Source: Sphingosinicella sp. CPCC 101087
GTDB taxonomy: Bacteria; Pseudomonadota; Alphaproteobacteria; Sphingomonadales; Sphingomonadaceae
NCBI RefSeq assembly: GCF_004151485.1
Contig: NZ_SBFF01000009.1
Location: 124,001 to 188,000 of the forward strand
Direction: 5' to 3'
Length of the DNA: 64,000 nucleotides
Shown: positions 18,592 to 27,754 of the stretch, piece after piece
Layout: each line of letters opens with the position of its first letter
Position numbering within the stretch: the first letter of the stretch is position 1
Made by a program: the position numbers and the translations under genes
Notes under the pieces: generated by a model
What the model was told of the DNA's origin: nothing
What the model saw: the letters and a program-made list of their open reading frames with translations, nothing else
The model's database searches: none

Positions 18592-19434
18592 GTGACGAGC
18601 GGCGCCGACACGGGGACGAGCGGCAAGGGGCGGCTGCCGCCCTGGGCGCTGGCTTATGCGATCATCGCCGTCGCCACGATGGCGATCGGCTCGGTCAACG
18701 TGATGAGCGCGCTCGACCAGTTCGACTGGATGGACCGGCCGATCGACTGGTGGAAACCGGTCGTCTGGGAAGCGACCAGCGGCGTGGTCCTCCTGGCGCT
18801 GGCCTGGATGCCCATGGCGGCGATCCGGCGGTTCCCGATTTCGCGGGACAGGCGAATCCGCGACCTTGCCGCCCATGCGGCGCTGACCGTGCCCTTCTCG
18901 ATCGTCCATGTCGGCCTGATGGTGGCGCTGCGCCACGCGGCCTATGCGGCGGCGGGGGAAATTTACGAGTTCAACGACGCCTGGCTCTACGAATATCGCA
19001 AGGACGTCATCAGCTACGCCCTTTATGCCGGGACCTACTGGCTCTCGGTGCGGCTTGTCGGCAGCCCGAAGCCGGCCGACCGCCGCGATGCCGAGACGAC
19101 GTCGGACACCATCCTCATCGACGAGGGCCAGAGGGTATCCAGGGTATCGCCCGACGAGCTATTGGCCGCCCGATCATGCGGGAACTATGTCGAGTTCCTG
19201 CTCGGCGACGGCCGGCGGCCGCTGATGCGAACGACCCTGGGCAGCCTTGGGACCCAGCTTGCGCCGCTGGGCTTCGTCCGAACCCACCGGTCGTGGCTGG
19301 TGAACGCGCGCCGCGTCGCACAGATGGAGGCGGAAGGCTCCGGCGATTACGGGCTGACGCTCGACGACGGGACCAGCGTGCCGCTGTCGCGGCGCTACCC
19401 GCAGGCGCTCGAAGTGCTGCGACGAGGCGGCTGA
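18592..19434 (+). CDS. LytTR-family regulator with membrane N-terminus
   Basis: 280 residues from a GTG start. The first ~160 residues contain about four hydrophobic helices (WALAYAIIAVATMAIGSV and others). The C-terminus is a LytTR DNA-binding domain: RVSRVSPDELLAARSCGNYV, LGTQLAPLGFVRTHRSWLVN, and PLSRRYPQALEVL. Such membrane-anchored LytTR proteins sense at the membrane and bind DNA directly without a kinase. It is divergent from the acyltransferase gene, its most obvious candidate target; no LytTR repeat was identified in the 110-bp gap. Confidence 0.87.
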   Translation: MTSGADTGTSGKGRLPPWALAYAIIAVATMAIGSVNVMSALDQFDWMDRPIDWWKPVVWEATSGVVLLALAWMPMAAIRRFPISRDRRIRDLAAHAALTVPFSIVHVGLMVALRHAAYAAAGEIYEFNDAWLYEYRKDVISYALYAGTYWLSVRLVGSPKPADRRDAETTSDTILIDEGQRVSRVSPDELLAARSCGNYVEFLLGDGRRPLMRTTLGSLGTQLAPLGFVRTHRSWLVNARRVAQMEAEGSGDYGLTLDDGTSVPLSRRYPQALEVLRRGG

Positions 19435-19539
19435 TCCGCGGTCCCCTCCCCTTGCCGATCGCCACCGCCTGCCCCATTTCTTCGCCTGTTGCGACGGCGC
19501 AACAGTGGACTTTTCGGGCTGGGTGGAGAAGTAACCGGC

Positions 19540-20481
19540 ATGGCCGACCTCTATTCGACCCTCGGGGTCGCGCGCGGCGCGAGCGAAGCGGACATCAAGA
19601 AGGCGTACCGCAAGCTCGCCAAGGAGCTGCACCCCGACCGCAACAAGGACAACCCCGCCGCCTCCGAGCGCTTCTCGAAGGTGACCAACGCCTACGACAT
19701 CCTCACCGACAAGGATAAGCGGGCGCAATATGACCGCGGCGAGATAGACGAGGAGGGCAATCCGCGGGCGCCCTTCGGGTTCGGCGGCGGCGGCCCGCAG
19801 CCCGGCGCGGGCGGATCGCGGCGCGGCGCCAACGGCATGGACTTCGACCTCGGCCCCGATGCCGCCGATCTTTCCGACCTGTTCGAAGGCCTGTTCGGCG
19901 GCGCCTCCAAGCGCAGCCGCGGCTTCGGCGGATTCGGGCGCCGCAGCGCGCCGCCGCAGCGCGGTGCCGACGTCGCCTATCGCCTCGACGTGTCCTTCGA
20001 GGACGCCGCGTCGCTCAAGGAGCAAAGGGTGACGCTGTCGAGCGGCAAAACGCTCAACATCAAGCTTCCCCCAGGCGTCGAGGACGGCACCCGAATCCGC
20101 CTGGCGGGCCAAGGCCAGGCCGGGCCGGCGGGGAATGGCGACGCGATCGTCACCATCGCGATCAGACCGCACCGCTTCTTCCGGCGCGACGGCGACAATA
20201 TCCGCCTCGACCTGCCGGTGTCGCTGGACGAAGCGGCCCTGGGAGCAAAGGTCCGGGTGCCGACGGTCGACGGGCCGGTCATGCTGAGCGTGCCTAAGGG
20301 GTCGAGCTCGGGAAAGGTGCTGCGCCTCAAGGGCAAGGGATTCACCGGCCGCAACGGGCAGCGCGGCGACCAGCTCGTGACCCTGATGGTCGAGGTGCCC
20401 GACGACCCCGAGCTCACCCGCTTCCTCGAAGGATGGAGCGGCAGGGGCCAGGGAAACCCCCGCAAGGGCCTGGGCGTATAG
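19540..20481 (+). CDS. DnaJ/CbpA-like J-domain co-chaperone
   Basis: 313 residues beginning MADLYSTLGVARG with GGAG upstream; a longer in-frame extension is unlike the family. The J-domain carries HPD at 31-33 (KELHPDRNKDN). A Gly/Phe-rich linker follows, then the two beta-sandwich C-terminal domains (DVAYRLDVSFEDAA, VTIAIRPHRFFRRDGDNI). The Cys-rich zinc centre of true DnaJ is missing, so this is a type II/CbpA co-chaperone that activates DnaK. It leads a tightly spaced run with the BrkB-like gene (6-bp gap), fabI and acylphosphatase. Confidence 0.92.
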   Translation: MADLYSTLGVARGASEADIKKAYRKLAKELHPDRNKDNPAASERFSKVTNAYDILTDKDKRAQYDRGEIDEEGNPRAPFGFGGGGPQPGAGGSRRGANGMDFDLGPDAADLSDLFEGLFGGASKRSRGFGGFGRRSAPPQRGADVAYRLDVSFEDAASLKEQRVTLSSGKTLNIKLPPGVEDGTRIRLAGQGQAGPAGNGDAIVTIAIRPHRFFRRDGDNIRLDLPVSLDEAALGAKVRVPTVDGPVMLSVPKGSSSGKVLRLKGKGFTGRNGQRGDQLVTLMVEVPDDPELTRFLEGWSGRGQGNPRKGLGV

Positions 20482-20487
20482 GCCTTC

Positions 20488-21507
20488 GTGCGCGACATAT
20501 CGCCCGAGTCACCGGAAGCGCGCCGCAAGCGCGTAGCCAAGGAAAAAGCCCAGGGCCGCTTTGGAACGTTCCGGCAGAACTTCAGGCGGGGCTCGCGCGC
20601 TTTCGAGATCCTCAAGCGGGTAGCGGTCGGCGTCTATTCCGACGGCTTCATCCATGCGGGCAATCTCGCCTACCTCGCCTTGCTGTCCATCTTTCCCTTC
20701 GTCATCGTCGCTGCCGCGGTGGCGCGCCTGTTCGGCCAGACCGAGGAGGGGCTGAACGCGGTCAACGCCTTGCTCTCGACCATGCCCAGCGACGTCGCGG
20801 ACGTGCTGCGGCGGCCGATCCGCGACGTCATCGAGGCCCGTTCGGGCAACCTGCTCTGGCTCGGCGCGCTGATCGGCCTGTGGAGCACGGGAAGTTTCAT
20901 CGAGACGATTCGGGACATCATCCGGCGGGCTTACGGCGTCACCTACAGCCGCCCCTTCTGGGAATATCGGCTCGGCTCCGCCGGCATGATCGTCGGCGCG
21001 GTGATCGTCGCGATGATGGCCTTCGCGCTTTCCGTCTTCCTGTCGAGCATCCAGCAATTCCTCGTCGGGCTGATCCCCGGGGCGGACGATCTGGTCGGGC
21101 TGCTGACCCTTCTGCGCGCGGCGCCGGCGCTCGTCCTCTTCGGTTCGCTCTACGTGCTCTTCTACGTGCTGACGCCCAAGCGCTACCGCACCAGCACGGA
21201 TTGCCCGAAATGGCCCGGCGCCGCCTTCGTCGCAGGCTGGTGGGTGCTCACGACGGCGCTCCTGCCGGTCGCCCTGTCCAGCCTGGGCGGCTATGACCTC
21301 ACTTATGGCAGCCTCGCCGGCGTCATCATCGCGCTCATCTTCTTCTTCCTGATCGGGCTCGGCCTGGTCATCGGCGCCGAGCTGAACGCCGCGCTTGCGG
21401 AGACGCCGGCGCCCAGCCAAGAGGACGTCGTCGCCGCCGTCACGGAGGAAGCGGCGGAGGAGGCCGAACAGCGAGCCGAAGCAAAGGCGGAACAGGAGGA
21501 AGAATGA
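20488..21507 (+). CDS. YihY/BrkB-like inner membrane protein
   Basis: 339 residues from a GTG start, with about six membrane helices and family blocks DGFIHAGNLAYLALLSIFPF, LIGLWSTGSFIETI, and YDLTYGSLAGVI. The C-terminal tail is Glu/Ala-rich (EEAAEEAEQRAEAKAEQEEE). BrkB/YihY proteins are widespread and of unclear biochemical function; a transport or envelope role is presumed. The stop overlaps the fabI start by 4 bp (ATGA), so the two are translationally coupled. Confidence 0.88.
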   Translation: MRDISPESPEARRKRVAKEKAQGRFGTFRQNFRRGSRAFEILKRVAVGVYSDGFIHAGNLAYLALLSIFPFVIVAAAVARLFGQTEEGLNAVNALLSTMPSDVADVLRRPIRDVIEARSGNLLWLGALIGLWSTGSFIETIRDIIRRAYGVTYSRPFWEYRLGSAGMIVGAVIVAMMAFALSVFLSSIQQFLVGLIPGADDLVGLLTLLRAAPALVLFGSLYVLFYVLTPKRYRTSTDCPKWPGAAFVAGWWVLTTALLPVALSSLGGYDLTYGSLAGVIIALIFFFLIGLGLVIGAELNAALAETPAPSQEDVVAAVTEEAAEEAEQRAEAKAEQEEE

Positions 21508-22307
21508 GCGGCTTGATGCAGGGAAAGCGCGGGCTGATCATGGGATTGGCCAACGATCGCTCCCTCGCCTGGGGGATATCCAAGGCGCTCGCTTCCCATG
21601 GTGCCGAGCTCGCCTTCGCCTATCAGGGTGATGCCCTGGAAAAGAGGGTACGCCCGCTTGCCGAGCAGCTCGGCGCCGATTTCCTGATCGAATGCGACGT
21701 CGGGGACATGGCCAATCTCGACCGCGCGTTCGGGACGCTGGCCGAGCGCTGGAAGACGATCGATTTCGTCGTCCATGCGATCGGATTTTCGGACAAGAAC
21801 GAGCTCAGGGGCAAGTTCGTCGACACCAGCCTCGACAATTTTCTGCTGACGATGAACATCTCCGCCTACAGCTTCGTCGCGGTGGCACGGCGGGCACGTG
21901 CGCTGATGCCCGACGGCGGCAGCCTGCTCACCCTCTCTTATTACGGCGCCGAGAAGGTCGTCCCCCACTATAACGTGATGGGCGTCGCCAAGGCGGCGCT
22001 CGAGACCAGCGTCAAATATCTGGCGATGGACCTCGGGCCCGAGCGGATCAGGGTCAATGCGATCTCGGCCGGACCGATCAAGACGCTCGCGGCGAGCGGC
22101 ATCGGCGACTTCCGCTATATCCTCAAGTGGAACGAACTGAATTCGCCGATGCGCCGGAACGTCACCATCGAGGATGTCGGCGGCGGCGCCCTCTATCTGC
22201 TCTCGGACCTCGCCTCGGGCGTGACCGGCGAAATCCATCATGTCGACGCGGGCTACAACGTGATCGGCATGAAGGCGGAGGACGCCCCCGACATCGCTTT
22301 GGCCTGA
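21504..22307 (+). CDS. fabI: Enoyl-[acyl-carrier-protein] reductase (NADH)
   Basis: 267 residues of the FabI short-chain dehydrogenase subgroup, which completes each fatty-acid elongation cycle by reducing trans-2-enoyl-ACP. The nucleotide site is the FabI form GLANDRSLAWGISKAL, and the catalytic signature is YNVMGVAKAALE, with Tyr and Lys seven apart. SAGPIKTLAASGI follows, with the substrate loop after it. It is the target class of triclosan and diazaborines. Coupled to the BrkB-like gene and followed 11 bp later by acylphosphatase. Confidence 0.96.
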   Translation: MSGLMQGKRGLIMGLANDRSLAWGISKALASHGAELAFAYQGDALEKRVRPLAEQLGADFLIECDVGDMANLDRAFGTLAERWKTIDFVVHAIGFSDKNELRGKFVDTSLDNFLLTMNISAYSFVAVARRARALMPDGGSLLTLSYYGAEKVVPHYNVMGVAKAALETSVKYLAMDLGPERIRVNAISAGPIKTLAASGIGDFRYILKWNELNSPMRRNVTIEDVGGGALYLLSDLASGVTGEIHHVDAGYNVIGMKAEDAPDIALA

Positions 22308-22318
22308 GCGGCCGAGCG

Positions 22319-22600
22319 ATGCCGGTCACGCGCAAGCATCTCACGATCCATGGACGCGTCCAGGGCGTCTTCTATCGTGCCTGGAGCCGCGACGAGGCGA
22401 CCGGCCTGGGGCTCAAGGGATGGGTGCGCAACCGGCGGGACGGGACAGTCGAGATGCTGATCCAGGGAGATCCGCAAGCGGTCGATCAGATGATCCGACT
22501 CTGCCGCAGCGGTCCGGCTTCGGCGCGGGTCGATCGCATCGACGTGGCGGAAAGCGCCGAAGAGGCGCCGGGCGGGTTCGAGACGCGGCCGACGGTCTAG
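22319..22600 (+). CDS. acyP: Acylphosphatase
   Basis: 93 residues beginning MPVTRKHLTIHGRVQGVFYR. The catalytic Arg lies in GRVQGVFYRAW, and the Asn in GLKGWVRNRRDGTVEML; both needed to hydrolyse acyl phosphates are present. Length and motif order match the family. A longer reading in this frame overlaps fabI and is not needed. It ends 4 bp from the stop of a convergent methyltransferase gene; no terminator is visible in that small gap. Confidence 0.93.
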   Translation: MPVTRKHLTIHGRVQGVFYRAWSRDEATGLGLKGWVRNRRDGTVEMLIQGDPQAVDQMIRLCRSGPASARVDRIDVAESAEEAPGGFETRPTV

Positions 22601-22604
22601 CAGG

Positions 22605-23354
22605 CTAGAGGCGGCGGCGGCCGATCAGGGTTCCCTTGGTGCCGCTCTTGTCCATGTCGAAGTCGAAGTCGGGCCGCAGCTTGCGCCAGCGCCTGGCGAC
22701 CAGCCGCTCGCCCGGCCGGGCCGCGTCGTCGAGCATCACCGTCCCGCCGGGAGCGATGTGGTCGAATTCCGAGACGGCGGCGCCGCGCGTCAGCGGGTGC
22801 ACCGACCATGGCGGCCCGTCGATCAGCATCAGTTCGATACCGTTGGGCAGCGGACCATGATCGTACCACAGGCCCGGCCAGCCTTCCGGGGAGGGCTTGA
22901 GCGGCGCCGGCCTGAGATCGGCTTCCAGCGCATAGTCGGCCAGCCATTGGCGGGTCGCATCGACGAAATCCGGATGCTGGTCGAAGCTGATCAGGGTTCC
23001 GCCGCCGGCCTGCTGCATCGCCCGTGCCAGCACGAGGGTGGAGGCGCCGGCGCCGAACTCGACCACCAAGGCGGGCTTGTGCTCCAATATGTGGTCGACG
23101 AGCAGTTTGAGCAGCCCGGTATCCGCCTTCCAGCTGCCCAGATAGGGCAAGGCGTCATAAGGGAGGTCGAGCCGGTCGAGAAGCGCGTGCTTCTGCGCCA
23201 GCGTGCCGCCATGGAGGCTCCGCAGCAGCCAGGGCCATTGGATGGCGCCGAAGGCGACGACCGCGGCCCATTCGGACAGCGAGCGCCCATATTCGCCGAT
23301 CACGGCCGTGTCGGCGGCGCGCGGCAGCAGGCTTGTGGCTTCCCGTGTCGTCAT
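22605..23354 (-). CDS. Class I SAM-dependent methyltransferase-like protein
   Basis: 249 residues. The SAM-binding motif I is LVVEFGAGASTLVLARAM and the acidic motif II end is ISFDQHPDF. A later IELMLIDGPPWSVHP and GGTVMLDDAARPGE resemble class I methyltransferases of the O-methyltransferase/CmcI-like set. The N-terminal ~70 residues lack a recognised domain. The substrate cannot be told. It is 45 bp downstream of purA on the same strand and convergent with acylphosphatase. Confidence 0.75.
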   Translation of the reverse strand: MTTREATSLLPRAADTAVIGEYGRSLSEWAAVVAFGAIQWPWLLRSLHGGTLAQKHALLDRLDLPYDALPYLGSWKADTGLLKLLVDHILEHKPALVVEFGAGASTLVLARAMQQAGGGTLISFDQHPDFVDATRQWLADYALEADLRPAPLKPSPEGWPGLWYDHGPLPNGIELMLIDGPPWSVHPLTRGAAVSEFDHIAPGGTVMLDDAARPGERLVARRWRKLRPDFDFDMDKSGTKGTLIGRRRL

Positions 23355-23399
23355 GATTCTCGTGCCATCCTAGATTTCGATTGTTACGCTATGGCAACG

Positions 23400-24689
<1,290 letters not shown>

Positions 24690-24944
24690 GCCGCTTCCCC
24701 GAAACAGAGCATCGCGCCGACTCCGCCGAAGCGGCGGTCGCCGGACGATGCGATCGCAGACACCCGAGCGAGCGGCCCAATCAACGTCCGGGCTGCAACT
24801 TCTCGACGGGTCGCCTCTAAAATGCGGCGCGCGCCGCGTCCAGCAGGCTTGCGGCGCGATGACGGAATCGTTGTTTTGGGTTAATGAAACCGGCATCCAG
24901 GCTTGGCGTTCATCCCCCGAGCTTTTCCAAACTGGAGAGACGTC

Positions 24945-25274
24945 ATGCGTACCCTTATTCTTGCAGCTTCGGCGACTGCGATGGCCGTTCCCGCGACCCT
25001 GGCGCTGCCGATCGATTCAGCCGAGGCCCAGCGCCGCTATTACAGCCGCGACGGCTATTATGGCGGGCCGACCTGGCGCGGGCGCGATGGTCGCTATTAT
25101 TGTCGGCGCCCCAACGGCACCGTCGGCCTGATCGTCGGCGGCGCGGCGGGTGCGCTGATCGGTCGCGAGATTGACGGCGGCCGCGACCGCACCACCGGGA
25201 CTATCCTCGGGGCTGCGGCGGGCGCCCTGCTCGGCCGCGAGGTCGATCGCGGCAGCCGACGCCGCTGCCGCTAA
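24945..25274 (+). CDS. Glycine-zipper 2TM-domain envelope protein
   Basis: 109 residues from the ATG at 24945 (GGAGA 8 nt upstream). A signal peptide ([20 protein letters not shown]) is followed by a Tyr/Arg-rich linker ([15 protein letters not shown]). Then come two glycine-zipper segments, [20 protein letters not shown] and [19 protein letters not shown], typical of Rick_17kDa/glycine-zipper 2TM proteins in the outer membrane or periplasm. A role in envelope integrity is usual but unproven. A strong hairpin follows its stop. Confidence 0.85.
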   Translation: MRTLILAASATAMAVPATLALPIDSAEAQRRYYSRDGYYGGPTWRGRDGRYYCRRPNGTVGLIVGGAAGALIGREIDGGRDRTTGTILGAAAGALLGREVDRGSRRRCR

Positions 25275-25296
25275 AGGAACGGATTGAAGGAGAGGA

Positions 25297-25324
25297 ACGG
25301 GGCGCCGGGAAACCGGCGCCCCGT
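25297..25324 (+). terminator. 12-bp GC hairpin with GAAA loop
   Basis: ACGGGGCGCCGG (25297-25308), loop GAAA, and CCGGCGCCCCGT (25313-25324) form a perfect 12-bp stem directly between the glycine-zipper gene and the convergent histone-like gene. Only a short T-stretch follows on the plus strand (GTTTCGT). It probably ends both transcripts. Confidence 0.75.
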
Positions 25325-25359
25325 TTCGTCATGCTTTGCCGCTACGGCAGGCTGGTCGA

Positions 25360-26049
25360 TCAGGCGCCGCCGCCCTCGGATCCGCCGCCGGTCGGTGTGG
25401 AGCCGCCCGAACCGCCCGTGGATCCGCCGGTTCGCCGGGTCGAGCCGCCGCGGCGCGAACCGGCCGCGCCGCTCGTCTTGCGAGCGCCGGAGGCGCCGCG
25501 CTTGGGAGCGGCGCGGGCAGCAGGCGCCTTGGCGGCTGCCGGCTTGGCGGAACGGCCACTCGTCTTGCCCGCCGCTGCGGTCTTGCGGGTCCGGCCGGCG
25601 CCGCTCGTGGCCTTGGTGCGCGCCGAGGACGAAGCCTTGCCGGCGCGGCCCGTCGAGCGCGAAGCGGTCGGGGCGGCTTCCTCGCCGCCTTCGGCGTCCC
25701 CTACGGCCATCATCCGGCGCACGGCTTCCGTAGCGGCGTTGATCATCGCCGCCCCGATCTTGCTGGCGCTCTCGGCCGCGGCGTCCGCCGCCGCCTCGGC
25801 CGCGTCCTGCGCCTGACGGGCGCTACGCTTGGCCGAATCGCGGACCGACTTGTTGGCCGCGAGCGCCGCGGCCGCCGTCACCAGCCCCGCCGCGAGCAGG
25901 CTTCGCGCCACCGGATTTTGCGCAAGCTCCGCCGCCCGCTTCCCGGCCTCGCGCAGCGCGTCGGGAATGGCCTCGGCGGACGAGCGTTTTCCGCCACCCT
26001 TTCCGTTCGTGCTGCCTGACTGATTTCCGGAAGACGTCTTTCTCGCCAT
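25360..26049 (-). CDS. Ala/Lys/Arg-rich histone-H1-like basic protein
   Basis: 229 residues from the ATG at 26049 with AGGAG 9 nt upstream. The middle (residues ~25-100) is a long Ala-rich helix (DALREAGKRAAELAQNPVA, RQAQDAAEAAADAAAESASK). The C-terminal ~100 residues are low-complexity and basic (KTSGRSAKPAAAKAPAARA and similar), like the DNA-binding tails of histone-H1-like bacterial proteins, and end in a Gly/Ser run. A role in nucleoid compaction or stress is inferred from composition only. It lies next to two other hydrophilic stress-type genes on the same strand. Confidence 0.75.
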   Translation of the reverse strand: MARKTSSGNQSGSTNGKGGGKRSSAEAIPDALREAGKRAAELAQNPVARSLLAAGLVTAAAALAANKSVRDSAKRSARQAQDAAEAAADAAAESASKIGAAMINAATEAVRRMMAVGDAEGGEEAAPTASRSTGRAGKASSSARTKATSGAGRTRKTAAAGKTSGRSAKPAAAKAPAARAAPKRGASGARKTSGAAGSRRGGSTRRTGGSTGGSGGSTPTGGGSEGGGA

Positions 26050-26155
26050 CAGAGACTCTCCTGCGGTTCGTAACTGCCGCGTAACAGACCCGCGAGCCGC
26101 CGAACAGTTCCATGAATAAAGCGACTTGTCGGAGCCTGCCGCGCGGGCATCGGGC

Positions 26156-26527
26156 TCAGCGATCCTCCACTTCGGATTCGGCGATGCTTTGACCGCGATC
26201 TTGATGCGGGACGCGACCCTCTTCCGCCGCGTCGGCCGGACTGACGGAATCGTCGCCGCGGCCGCCGCCCTGCTGCTCGTCGAACCGTTCCCCACGCGAG
26301 AGTGTCTCGTCGATACGTCCGCCGGAGGGGCTCCGGTCCTGCTGTCCCTGATGGGATTGCTGGTTCTGGGCCTTGCCATAGCCGCCGGATCCGCTGCTTC
26401 CGCCCGGCGCCGCCTGATCGGATGCCTCGGGCCCACCGCCGGCCTGCCGGCCGCTTGGCGGAATGCCGCTCTGCTCCTGCTCCCGCGGAAGGCCGCCCGT
26501 CTGATCGTTTCGCTTGTCGTCGCTCAT
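26156..26527 (-). CDS. Hydrophilic Gln/Gly-rich hypothetical protein
   Basis: 123 residues beginning MSDDKRNDQTGGLPREQEQS, with AAGGAG 7 nt upstream of the ATG at 26527. It is almost free of hydrophobic residues, rich in Gln, Gly, Ser, Asp and Glu, and without Cys; it should be intrinsically disordered. It starts 1 bp after the stop of the 139-residue gene upstream (TGACATG), so the two are clearly one transcript. Composition recalls hydrophilins and other desiccation or osmotic-stress proteins, but no domain is recognised. Confidence 0.65.
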   Translation of the reverse strand: MSDDKRNDQTGGLPREQEQSGIPPSGRQAGGGPEASDQAAPGGSSGSGGYGKAQNQQSHQGQQDRSPSGGRIDETLSRGERFDEQQGGGRGDDSVSPADAAEEGRVPHQDRGQSIAESEVEDR

Positions 26528-26528
26528 G

Positions 26529-26948
26529 TCATGCTCCTTTGTCGGTTCGGCCCGGAGCCGAGGATCCGCGCCCGAGGTCGCCATAGCGATAGGCCTCGCC
26601 CTCCGGGCTCACCGCTTCCTCGCCGGGCTGGGTGAGCCCGGCAGGATCGTCGCCGCGCCCTTTCTCGCGCTCGAGATGCTCCGGGATTTCGCCGTGCCGC
26701 GCTTCGGCGCTCGCCGGCAGGGGGTGGCCCTTGCCGCTCGTCGCGCCGTCGCTCCGCGTTTCCCGATCCCGCTCCGCCGGGGCGTTGGGCCGCTGGGCGC
26801 CTGTCGGCTCGCTACCGCCGCCGGCCATCGGATCGTCGTCATAATCCTCGCCCGGAGCGCCGACACCCGCGCCGGACCCGCTGCCGCGCACTTCGCCGGT
26901 TTCGCGATCGAAAGATGCGGGCTCGCCGCGTTTCCTGGTTTCAGTCAT
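26529..26948 (-). CDS. Hydrophilic disordered stress-type protein
   Basis: 139 residues beginning MTETRKRGEPASFDRETGEV. Strongly hydrophilic with repeated acidic and Gly/Pro stretches (GEDYDDDPMAGGG, HLEREKGRGDDPAGLTQPG). No domain is known to me. An EcfG-type promoter sits 24 bp upstream of the start, so expression in the general stress response is likely. It is followed without a gap by a second protein of similar composition. The GAGGTGG before the ATG at 26948 supports this start over the GTG at 26954. Confidence 0.7.
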   Translation of the reverse strand: MTETRKRGEPASFDRETGEVRGSGSGAGVGAPGEDYDDDPMAGGGSEPTGAQRPNAPAERDRETRSDGATSGKGHPLPASAEARHGEIPEHLEREKGRGDDPAGLTQPGEEAVSPEGEAYRYGDLGRGSSAPGRTDKGA

Positions 26949-26971
26949 CACCACCTCTTTTCTGCCCGATC

Positions 26972-26997
26972 AACGAACCGGCCGGCGGCGGCGTTCC
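26972..26997 (-). promoter_or_regulatory. EcfG-type general stress promoter (GGAAC-N17-CGTT)
   Basis: On the minus strand GGAAC (26997-26993) is followed after exactly 17 bp by CGTT (26975-26972). This matches the promoter consensus of the alpha-proteobacterial general stress sigma factor EcfG (GGAAC, 16-17 bp, CGTT). It lies 24 bp upstream of the start of the first hydrophilic-protein gene. Sequence match is direct; use by EcfG is inferred. Confidence 0.65.
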
Positions 26998-27236
26998 TGG
27001 CTTCGTCGCGCGACTGGGCGCGGGCAATTCTCGCTACCCCGTTCCGCGCCCAGAACGGTCCCGCCTTGCGGAAAGTGCGGGGCCCCGGTGCGATCGTCCC
27101 AACTCAAGGGTTGGGAAGCCGCCGGTCCGATGGGCTCCGAAGGATCGTCGGCCGGAACAGGGATGAGGGACCGATCCCTGGCCTGGAGACTATTCGCGCC
27201 CGGCACCGCGGCCGTCGAAAAAATTTTGCGGGACGA
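26998..27236. other. Intergenic region with no gene seen
   Basis: Part of the 362-bp gap between the hydrophilic-protein operon and the DGPF gene. Beyond the EcfG-type promoter at its left end and the ECF-type promoter at its right end I find no open frame with family-like content, no RNA gene and no strong hairpin. Confidence 0.5.
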
Positions 27237-27263
27237 TGTCGATATCCCAAGACTCCGCTCGTC
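27237..27263 (+). promoter_or_regulatory. Candidate ECF42-type promoter of the DGPF-sigma pair
   Basis: TGTCGA (27237-27242) is followed by 17 bp and CGTC (27260-27263), about 47 bp before the DGPF gene start. ECF42 sigma factors are reported to recognise TGTCGA near -35 with a CGWC-like -10, and to drive their own DGPF genes. This would make the pair autoregulated. The match is read from sequence; the consensus is from memory of the family. Confidence 0.5.
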
Positions 27264-27310
27264 GTTCCAATGCCAGGCCGATGAAGGCGGCGCAAACAAG
27301 GAGACAGACG

Positions 27311-27700
27311 ATGCGAGTGATGGTGTTGGTGAAGGCGACCGAGGACAGCGAAAAGGAATTCGTCGCCACGCCTGAAACGATGGCAGCGATGGAAGAAATG
27401 GGCAGATTCAATGACGAGCTTCGCAAAGCCGGGATCCTGCTCGCCGCCGACGGCCTCACGCCCTCCTCACGGGGGAAGCGTGTCGCGTTCGATGGTCCCC
27501 GTCGTACGGTCATCGACGGGCCTTTCGCCGAGACCCGCGAGCTGGTCGCGGGCTTCTGGCTCTGGGAAGTCAAGGACCTGGACGAGGCGGTAGCCTGGGT
27601 GAAGCGCTGCCCCAATCCCATGCCGGGACCGAGCGAGATCGAAATCCGGCCGATCTACGAGATGGCCGATCTGCAAAAGGGGTCCGACTCCGGCGACTGA
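27311..27700 (+). CDS. YCII/DGPF-domain protein
   Basis: 129 residues from the ATG at 27311 (AAGGAGA about 8 nt upstream). The YCII-related fold is recognisable: MRVMVLVKATEDSEKEF, FNDELRKAGILLAADGL, and the signature VIDGPFAETRELVAGFWLWEV, which gives the DGPF family its name. Function is unknown, but these genes nearly always sit beside an ECF42-type sigma factor, as here (54-bp gap). They are thought to be the core target of that sigma. Confidence 0.88.
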   Translation: MRVMVLVKATEDSEKEFVATPETMAAMEEMGRFNDELRKAGILLAADGLTPSSRGKRVAFDGPRRTVIDGPFAETRELVAGFWLWEVKDLDEAVAWVKRCPNPMPGPSEIEIRPIYEMADLQKGSDSGD

Positions 27701-27754
27701 GGCCGGCATCCCTGGCCTGCTTGCCTCCCTCGTGGCTTCGGGCGAAAAGGCGGC

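Noticed and set aside
24690-24896. Extension of the purA frame to an upstream ATG
   Set aside because: The added 69 residues are Arg/Cys-rich and not found in PurA proteins; the family start coincides with the TTG at 24689.
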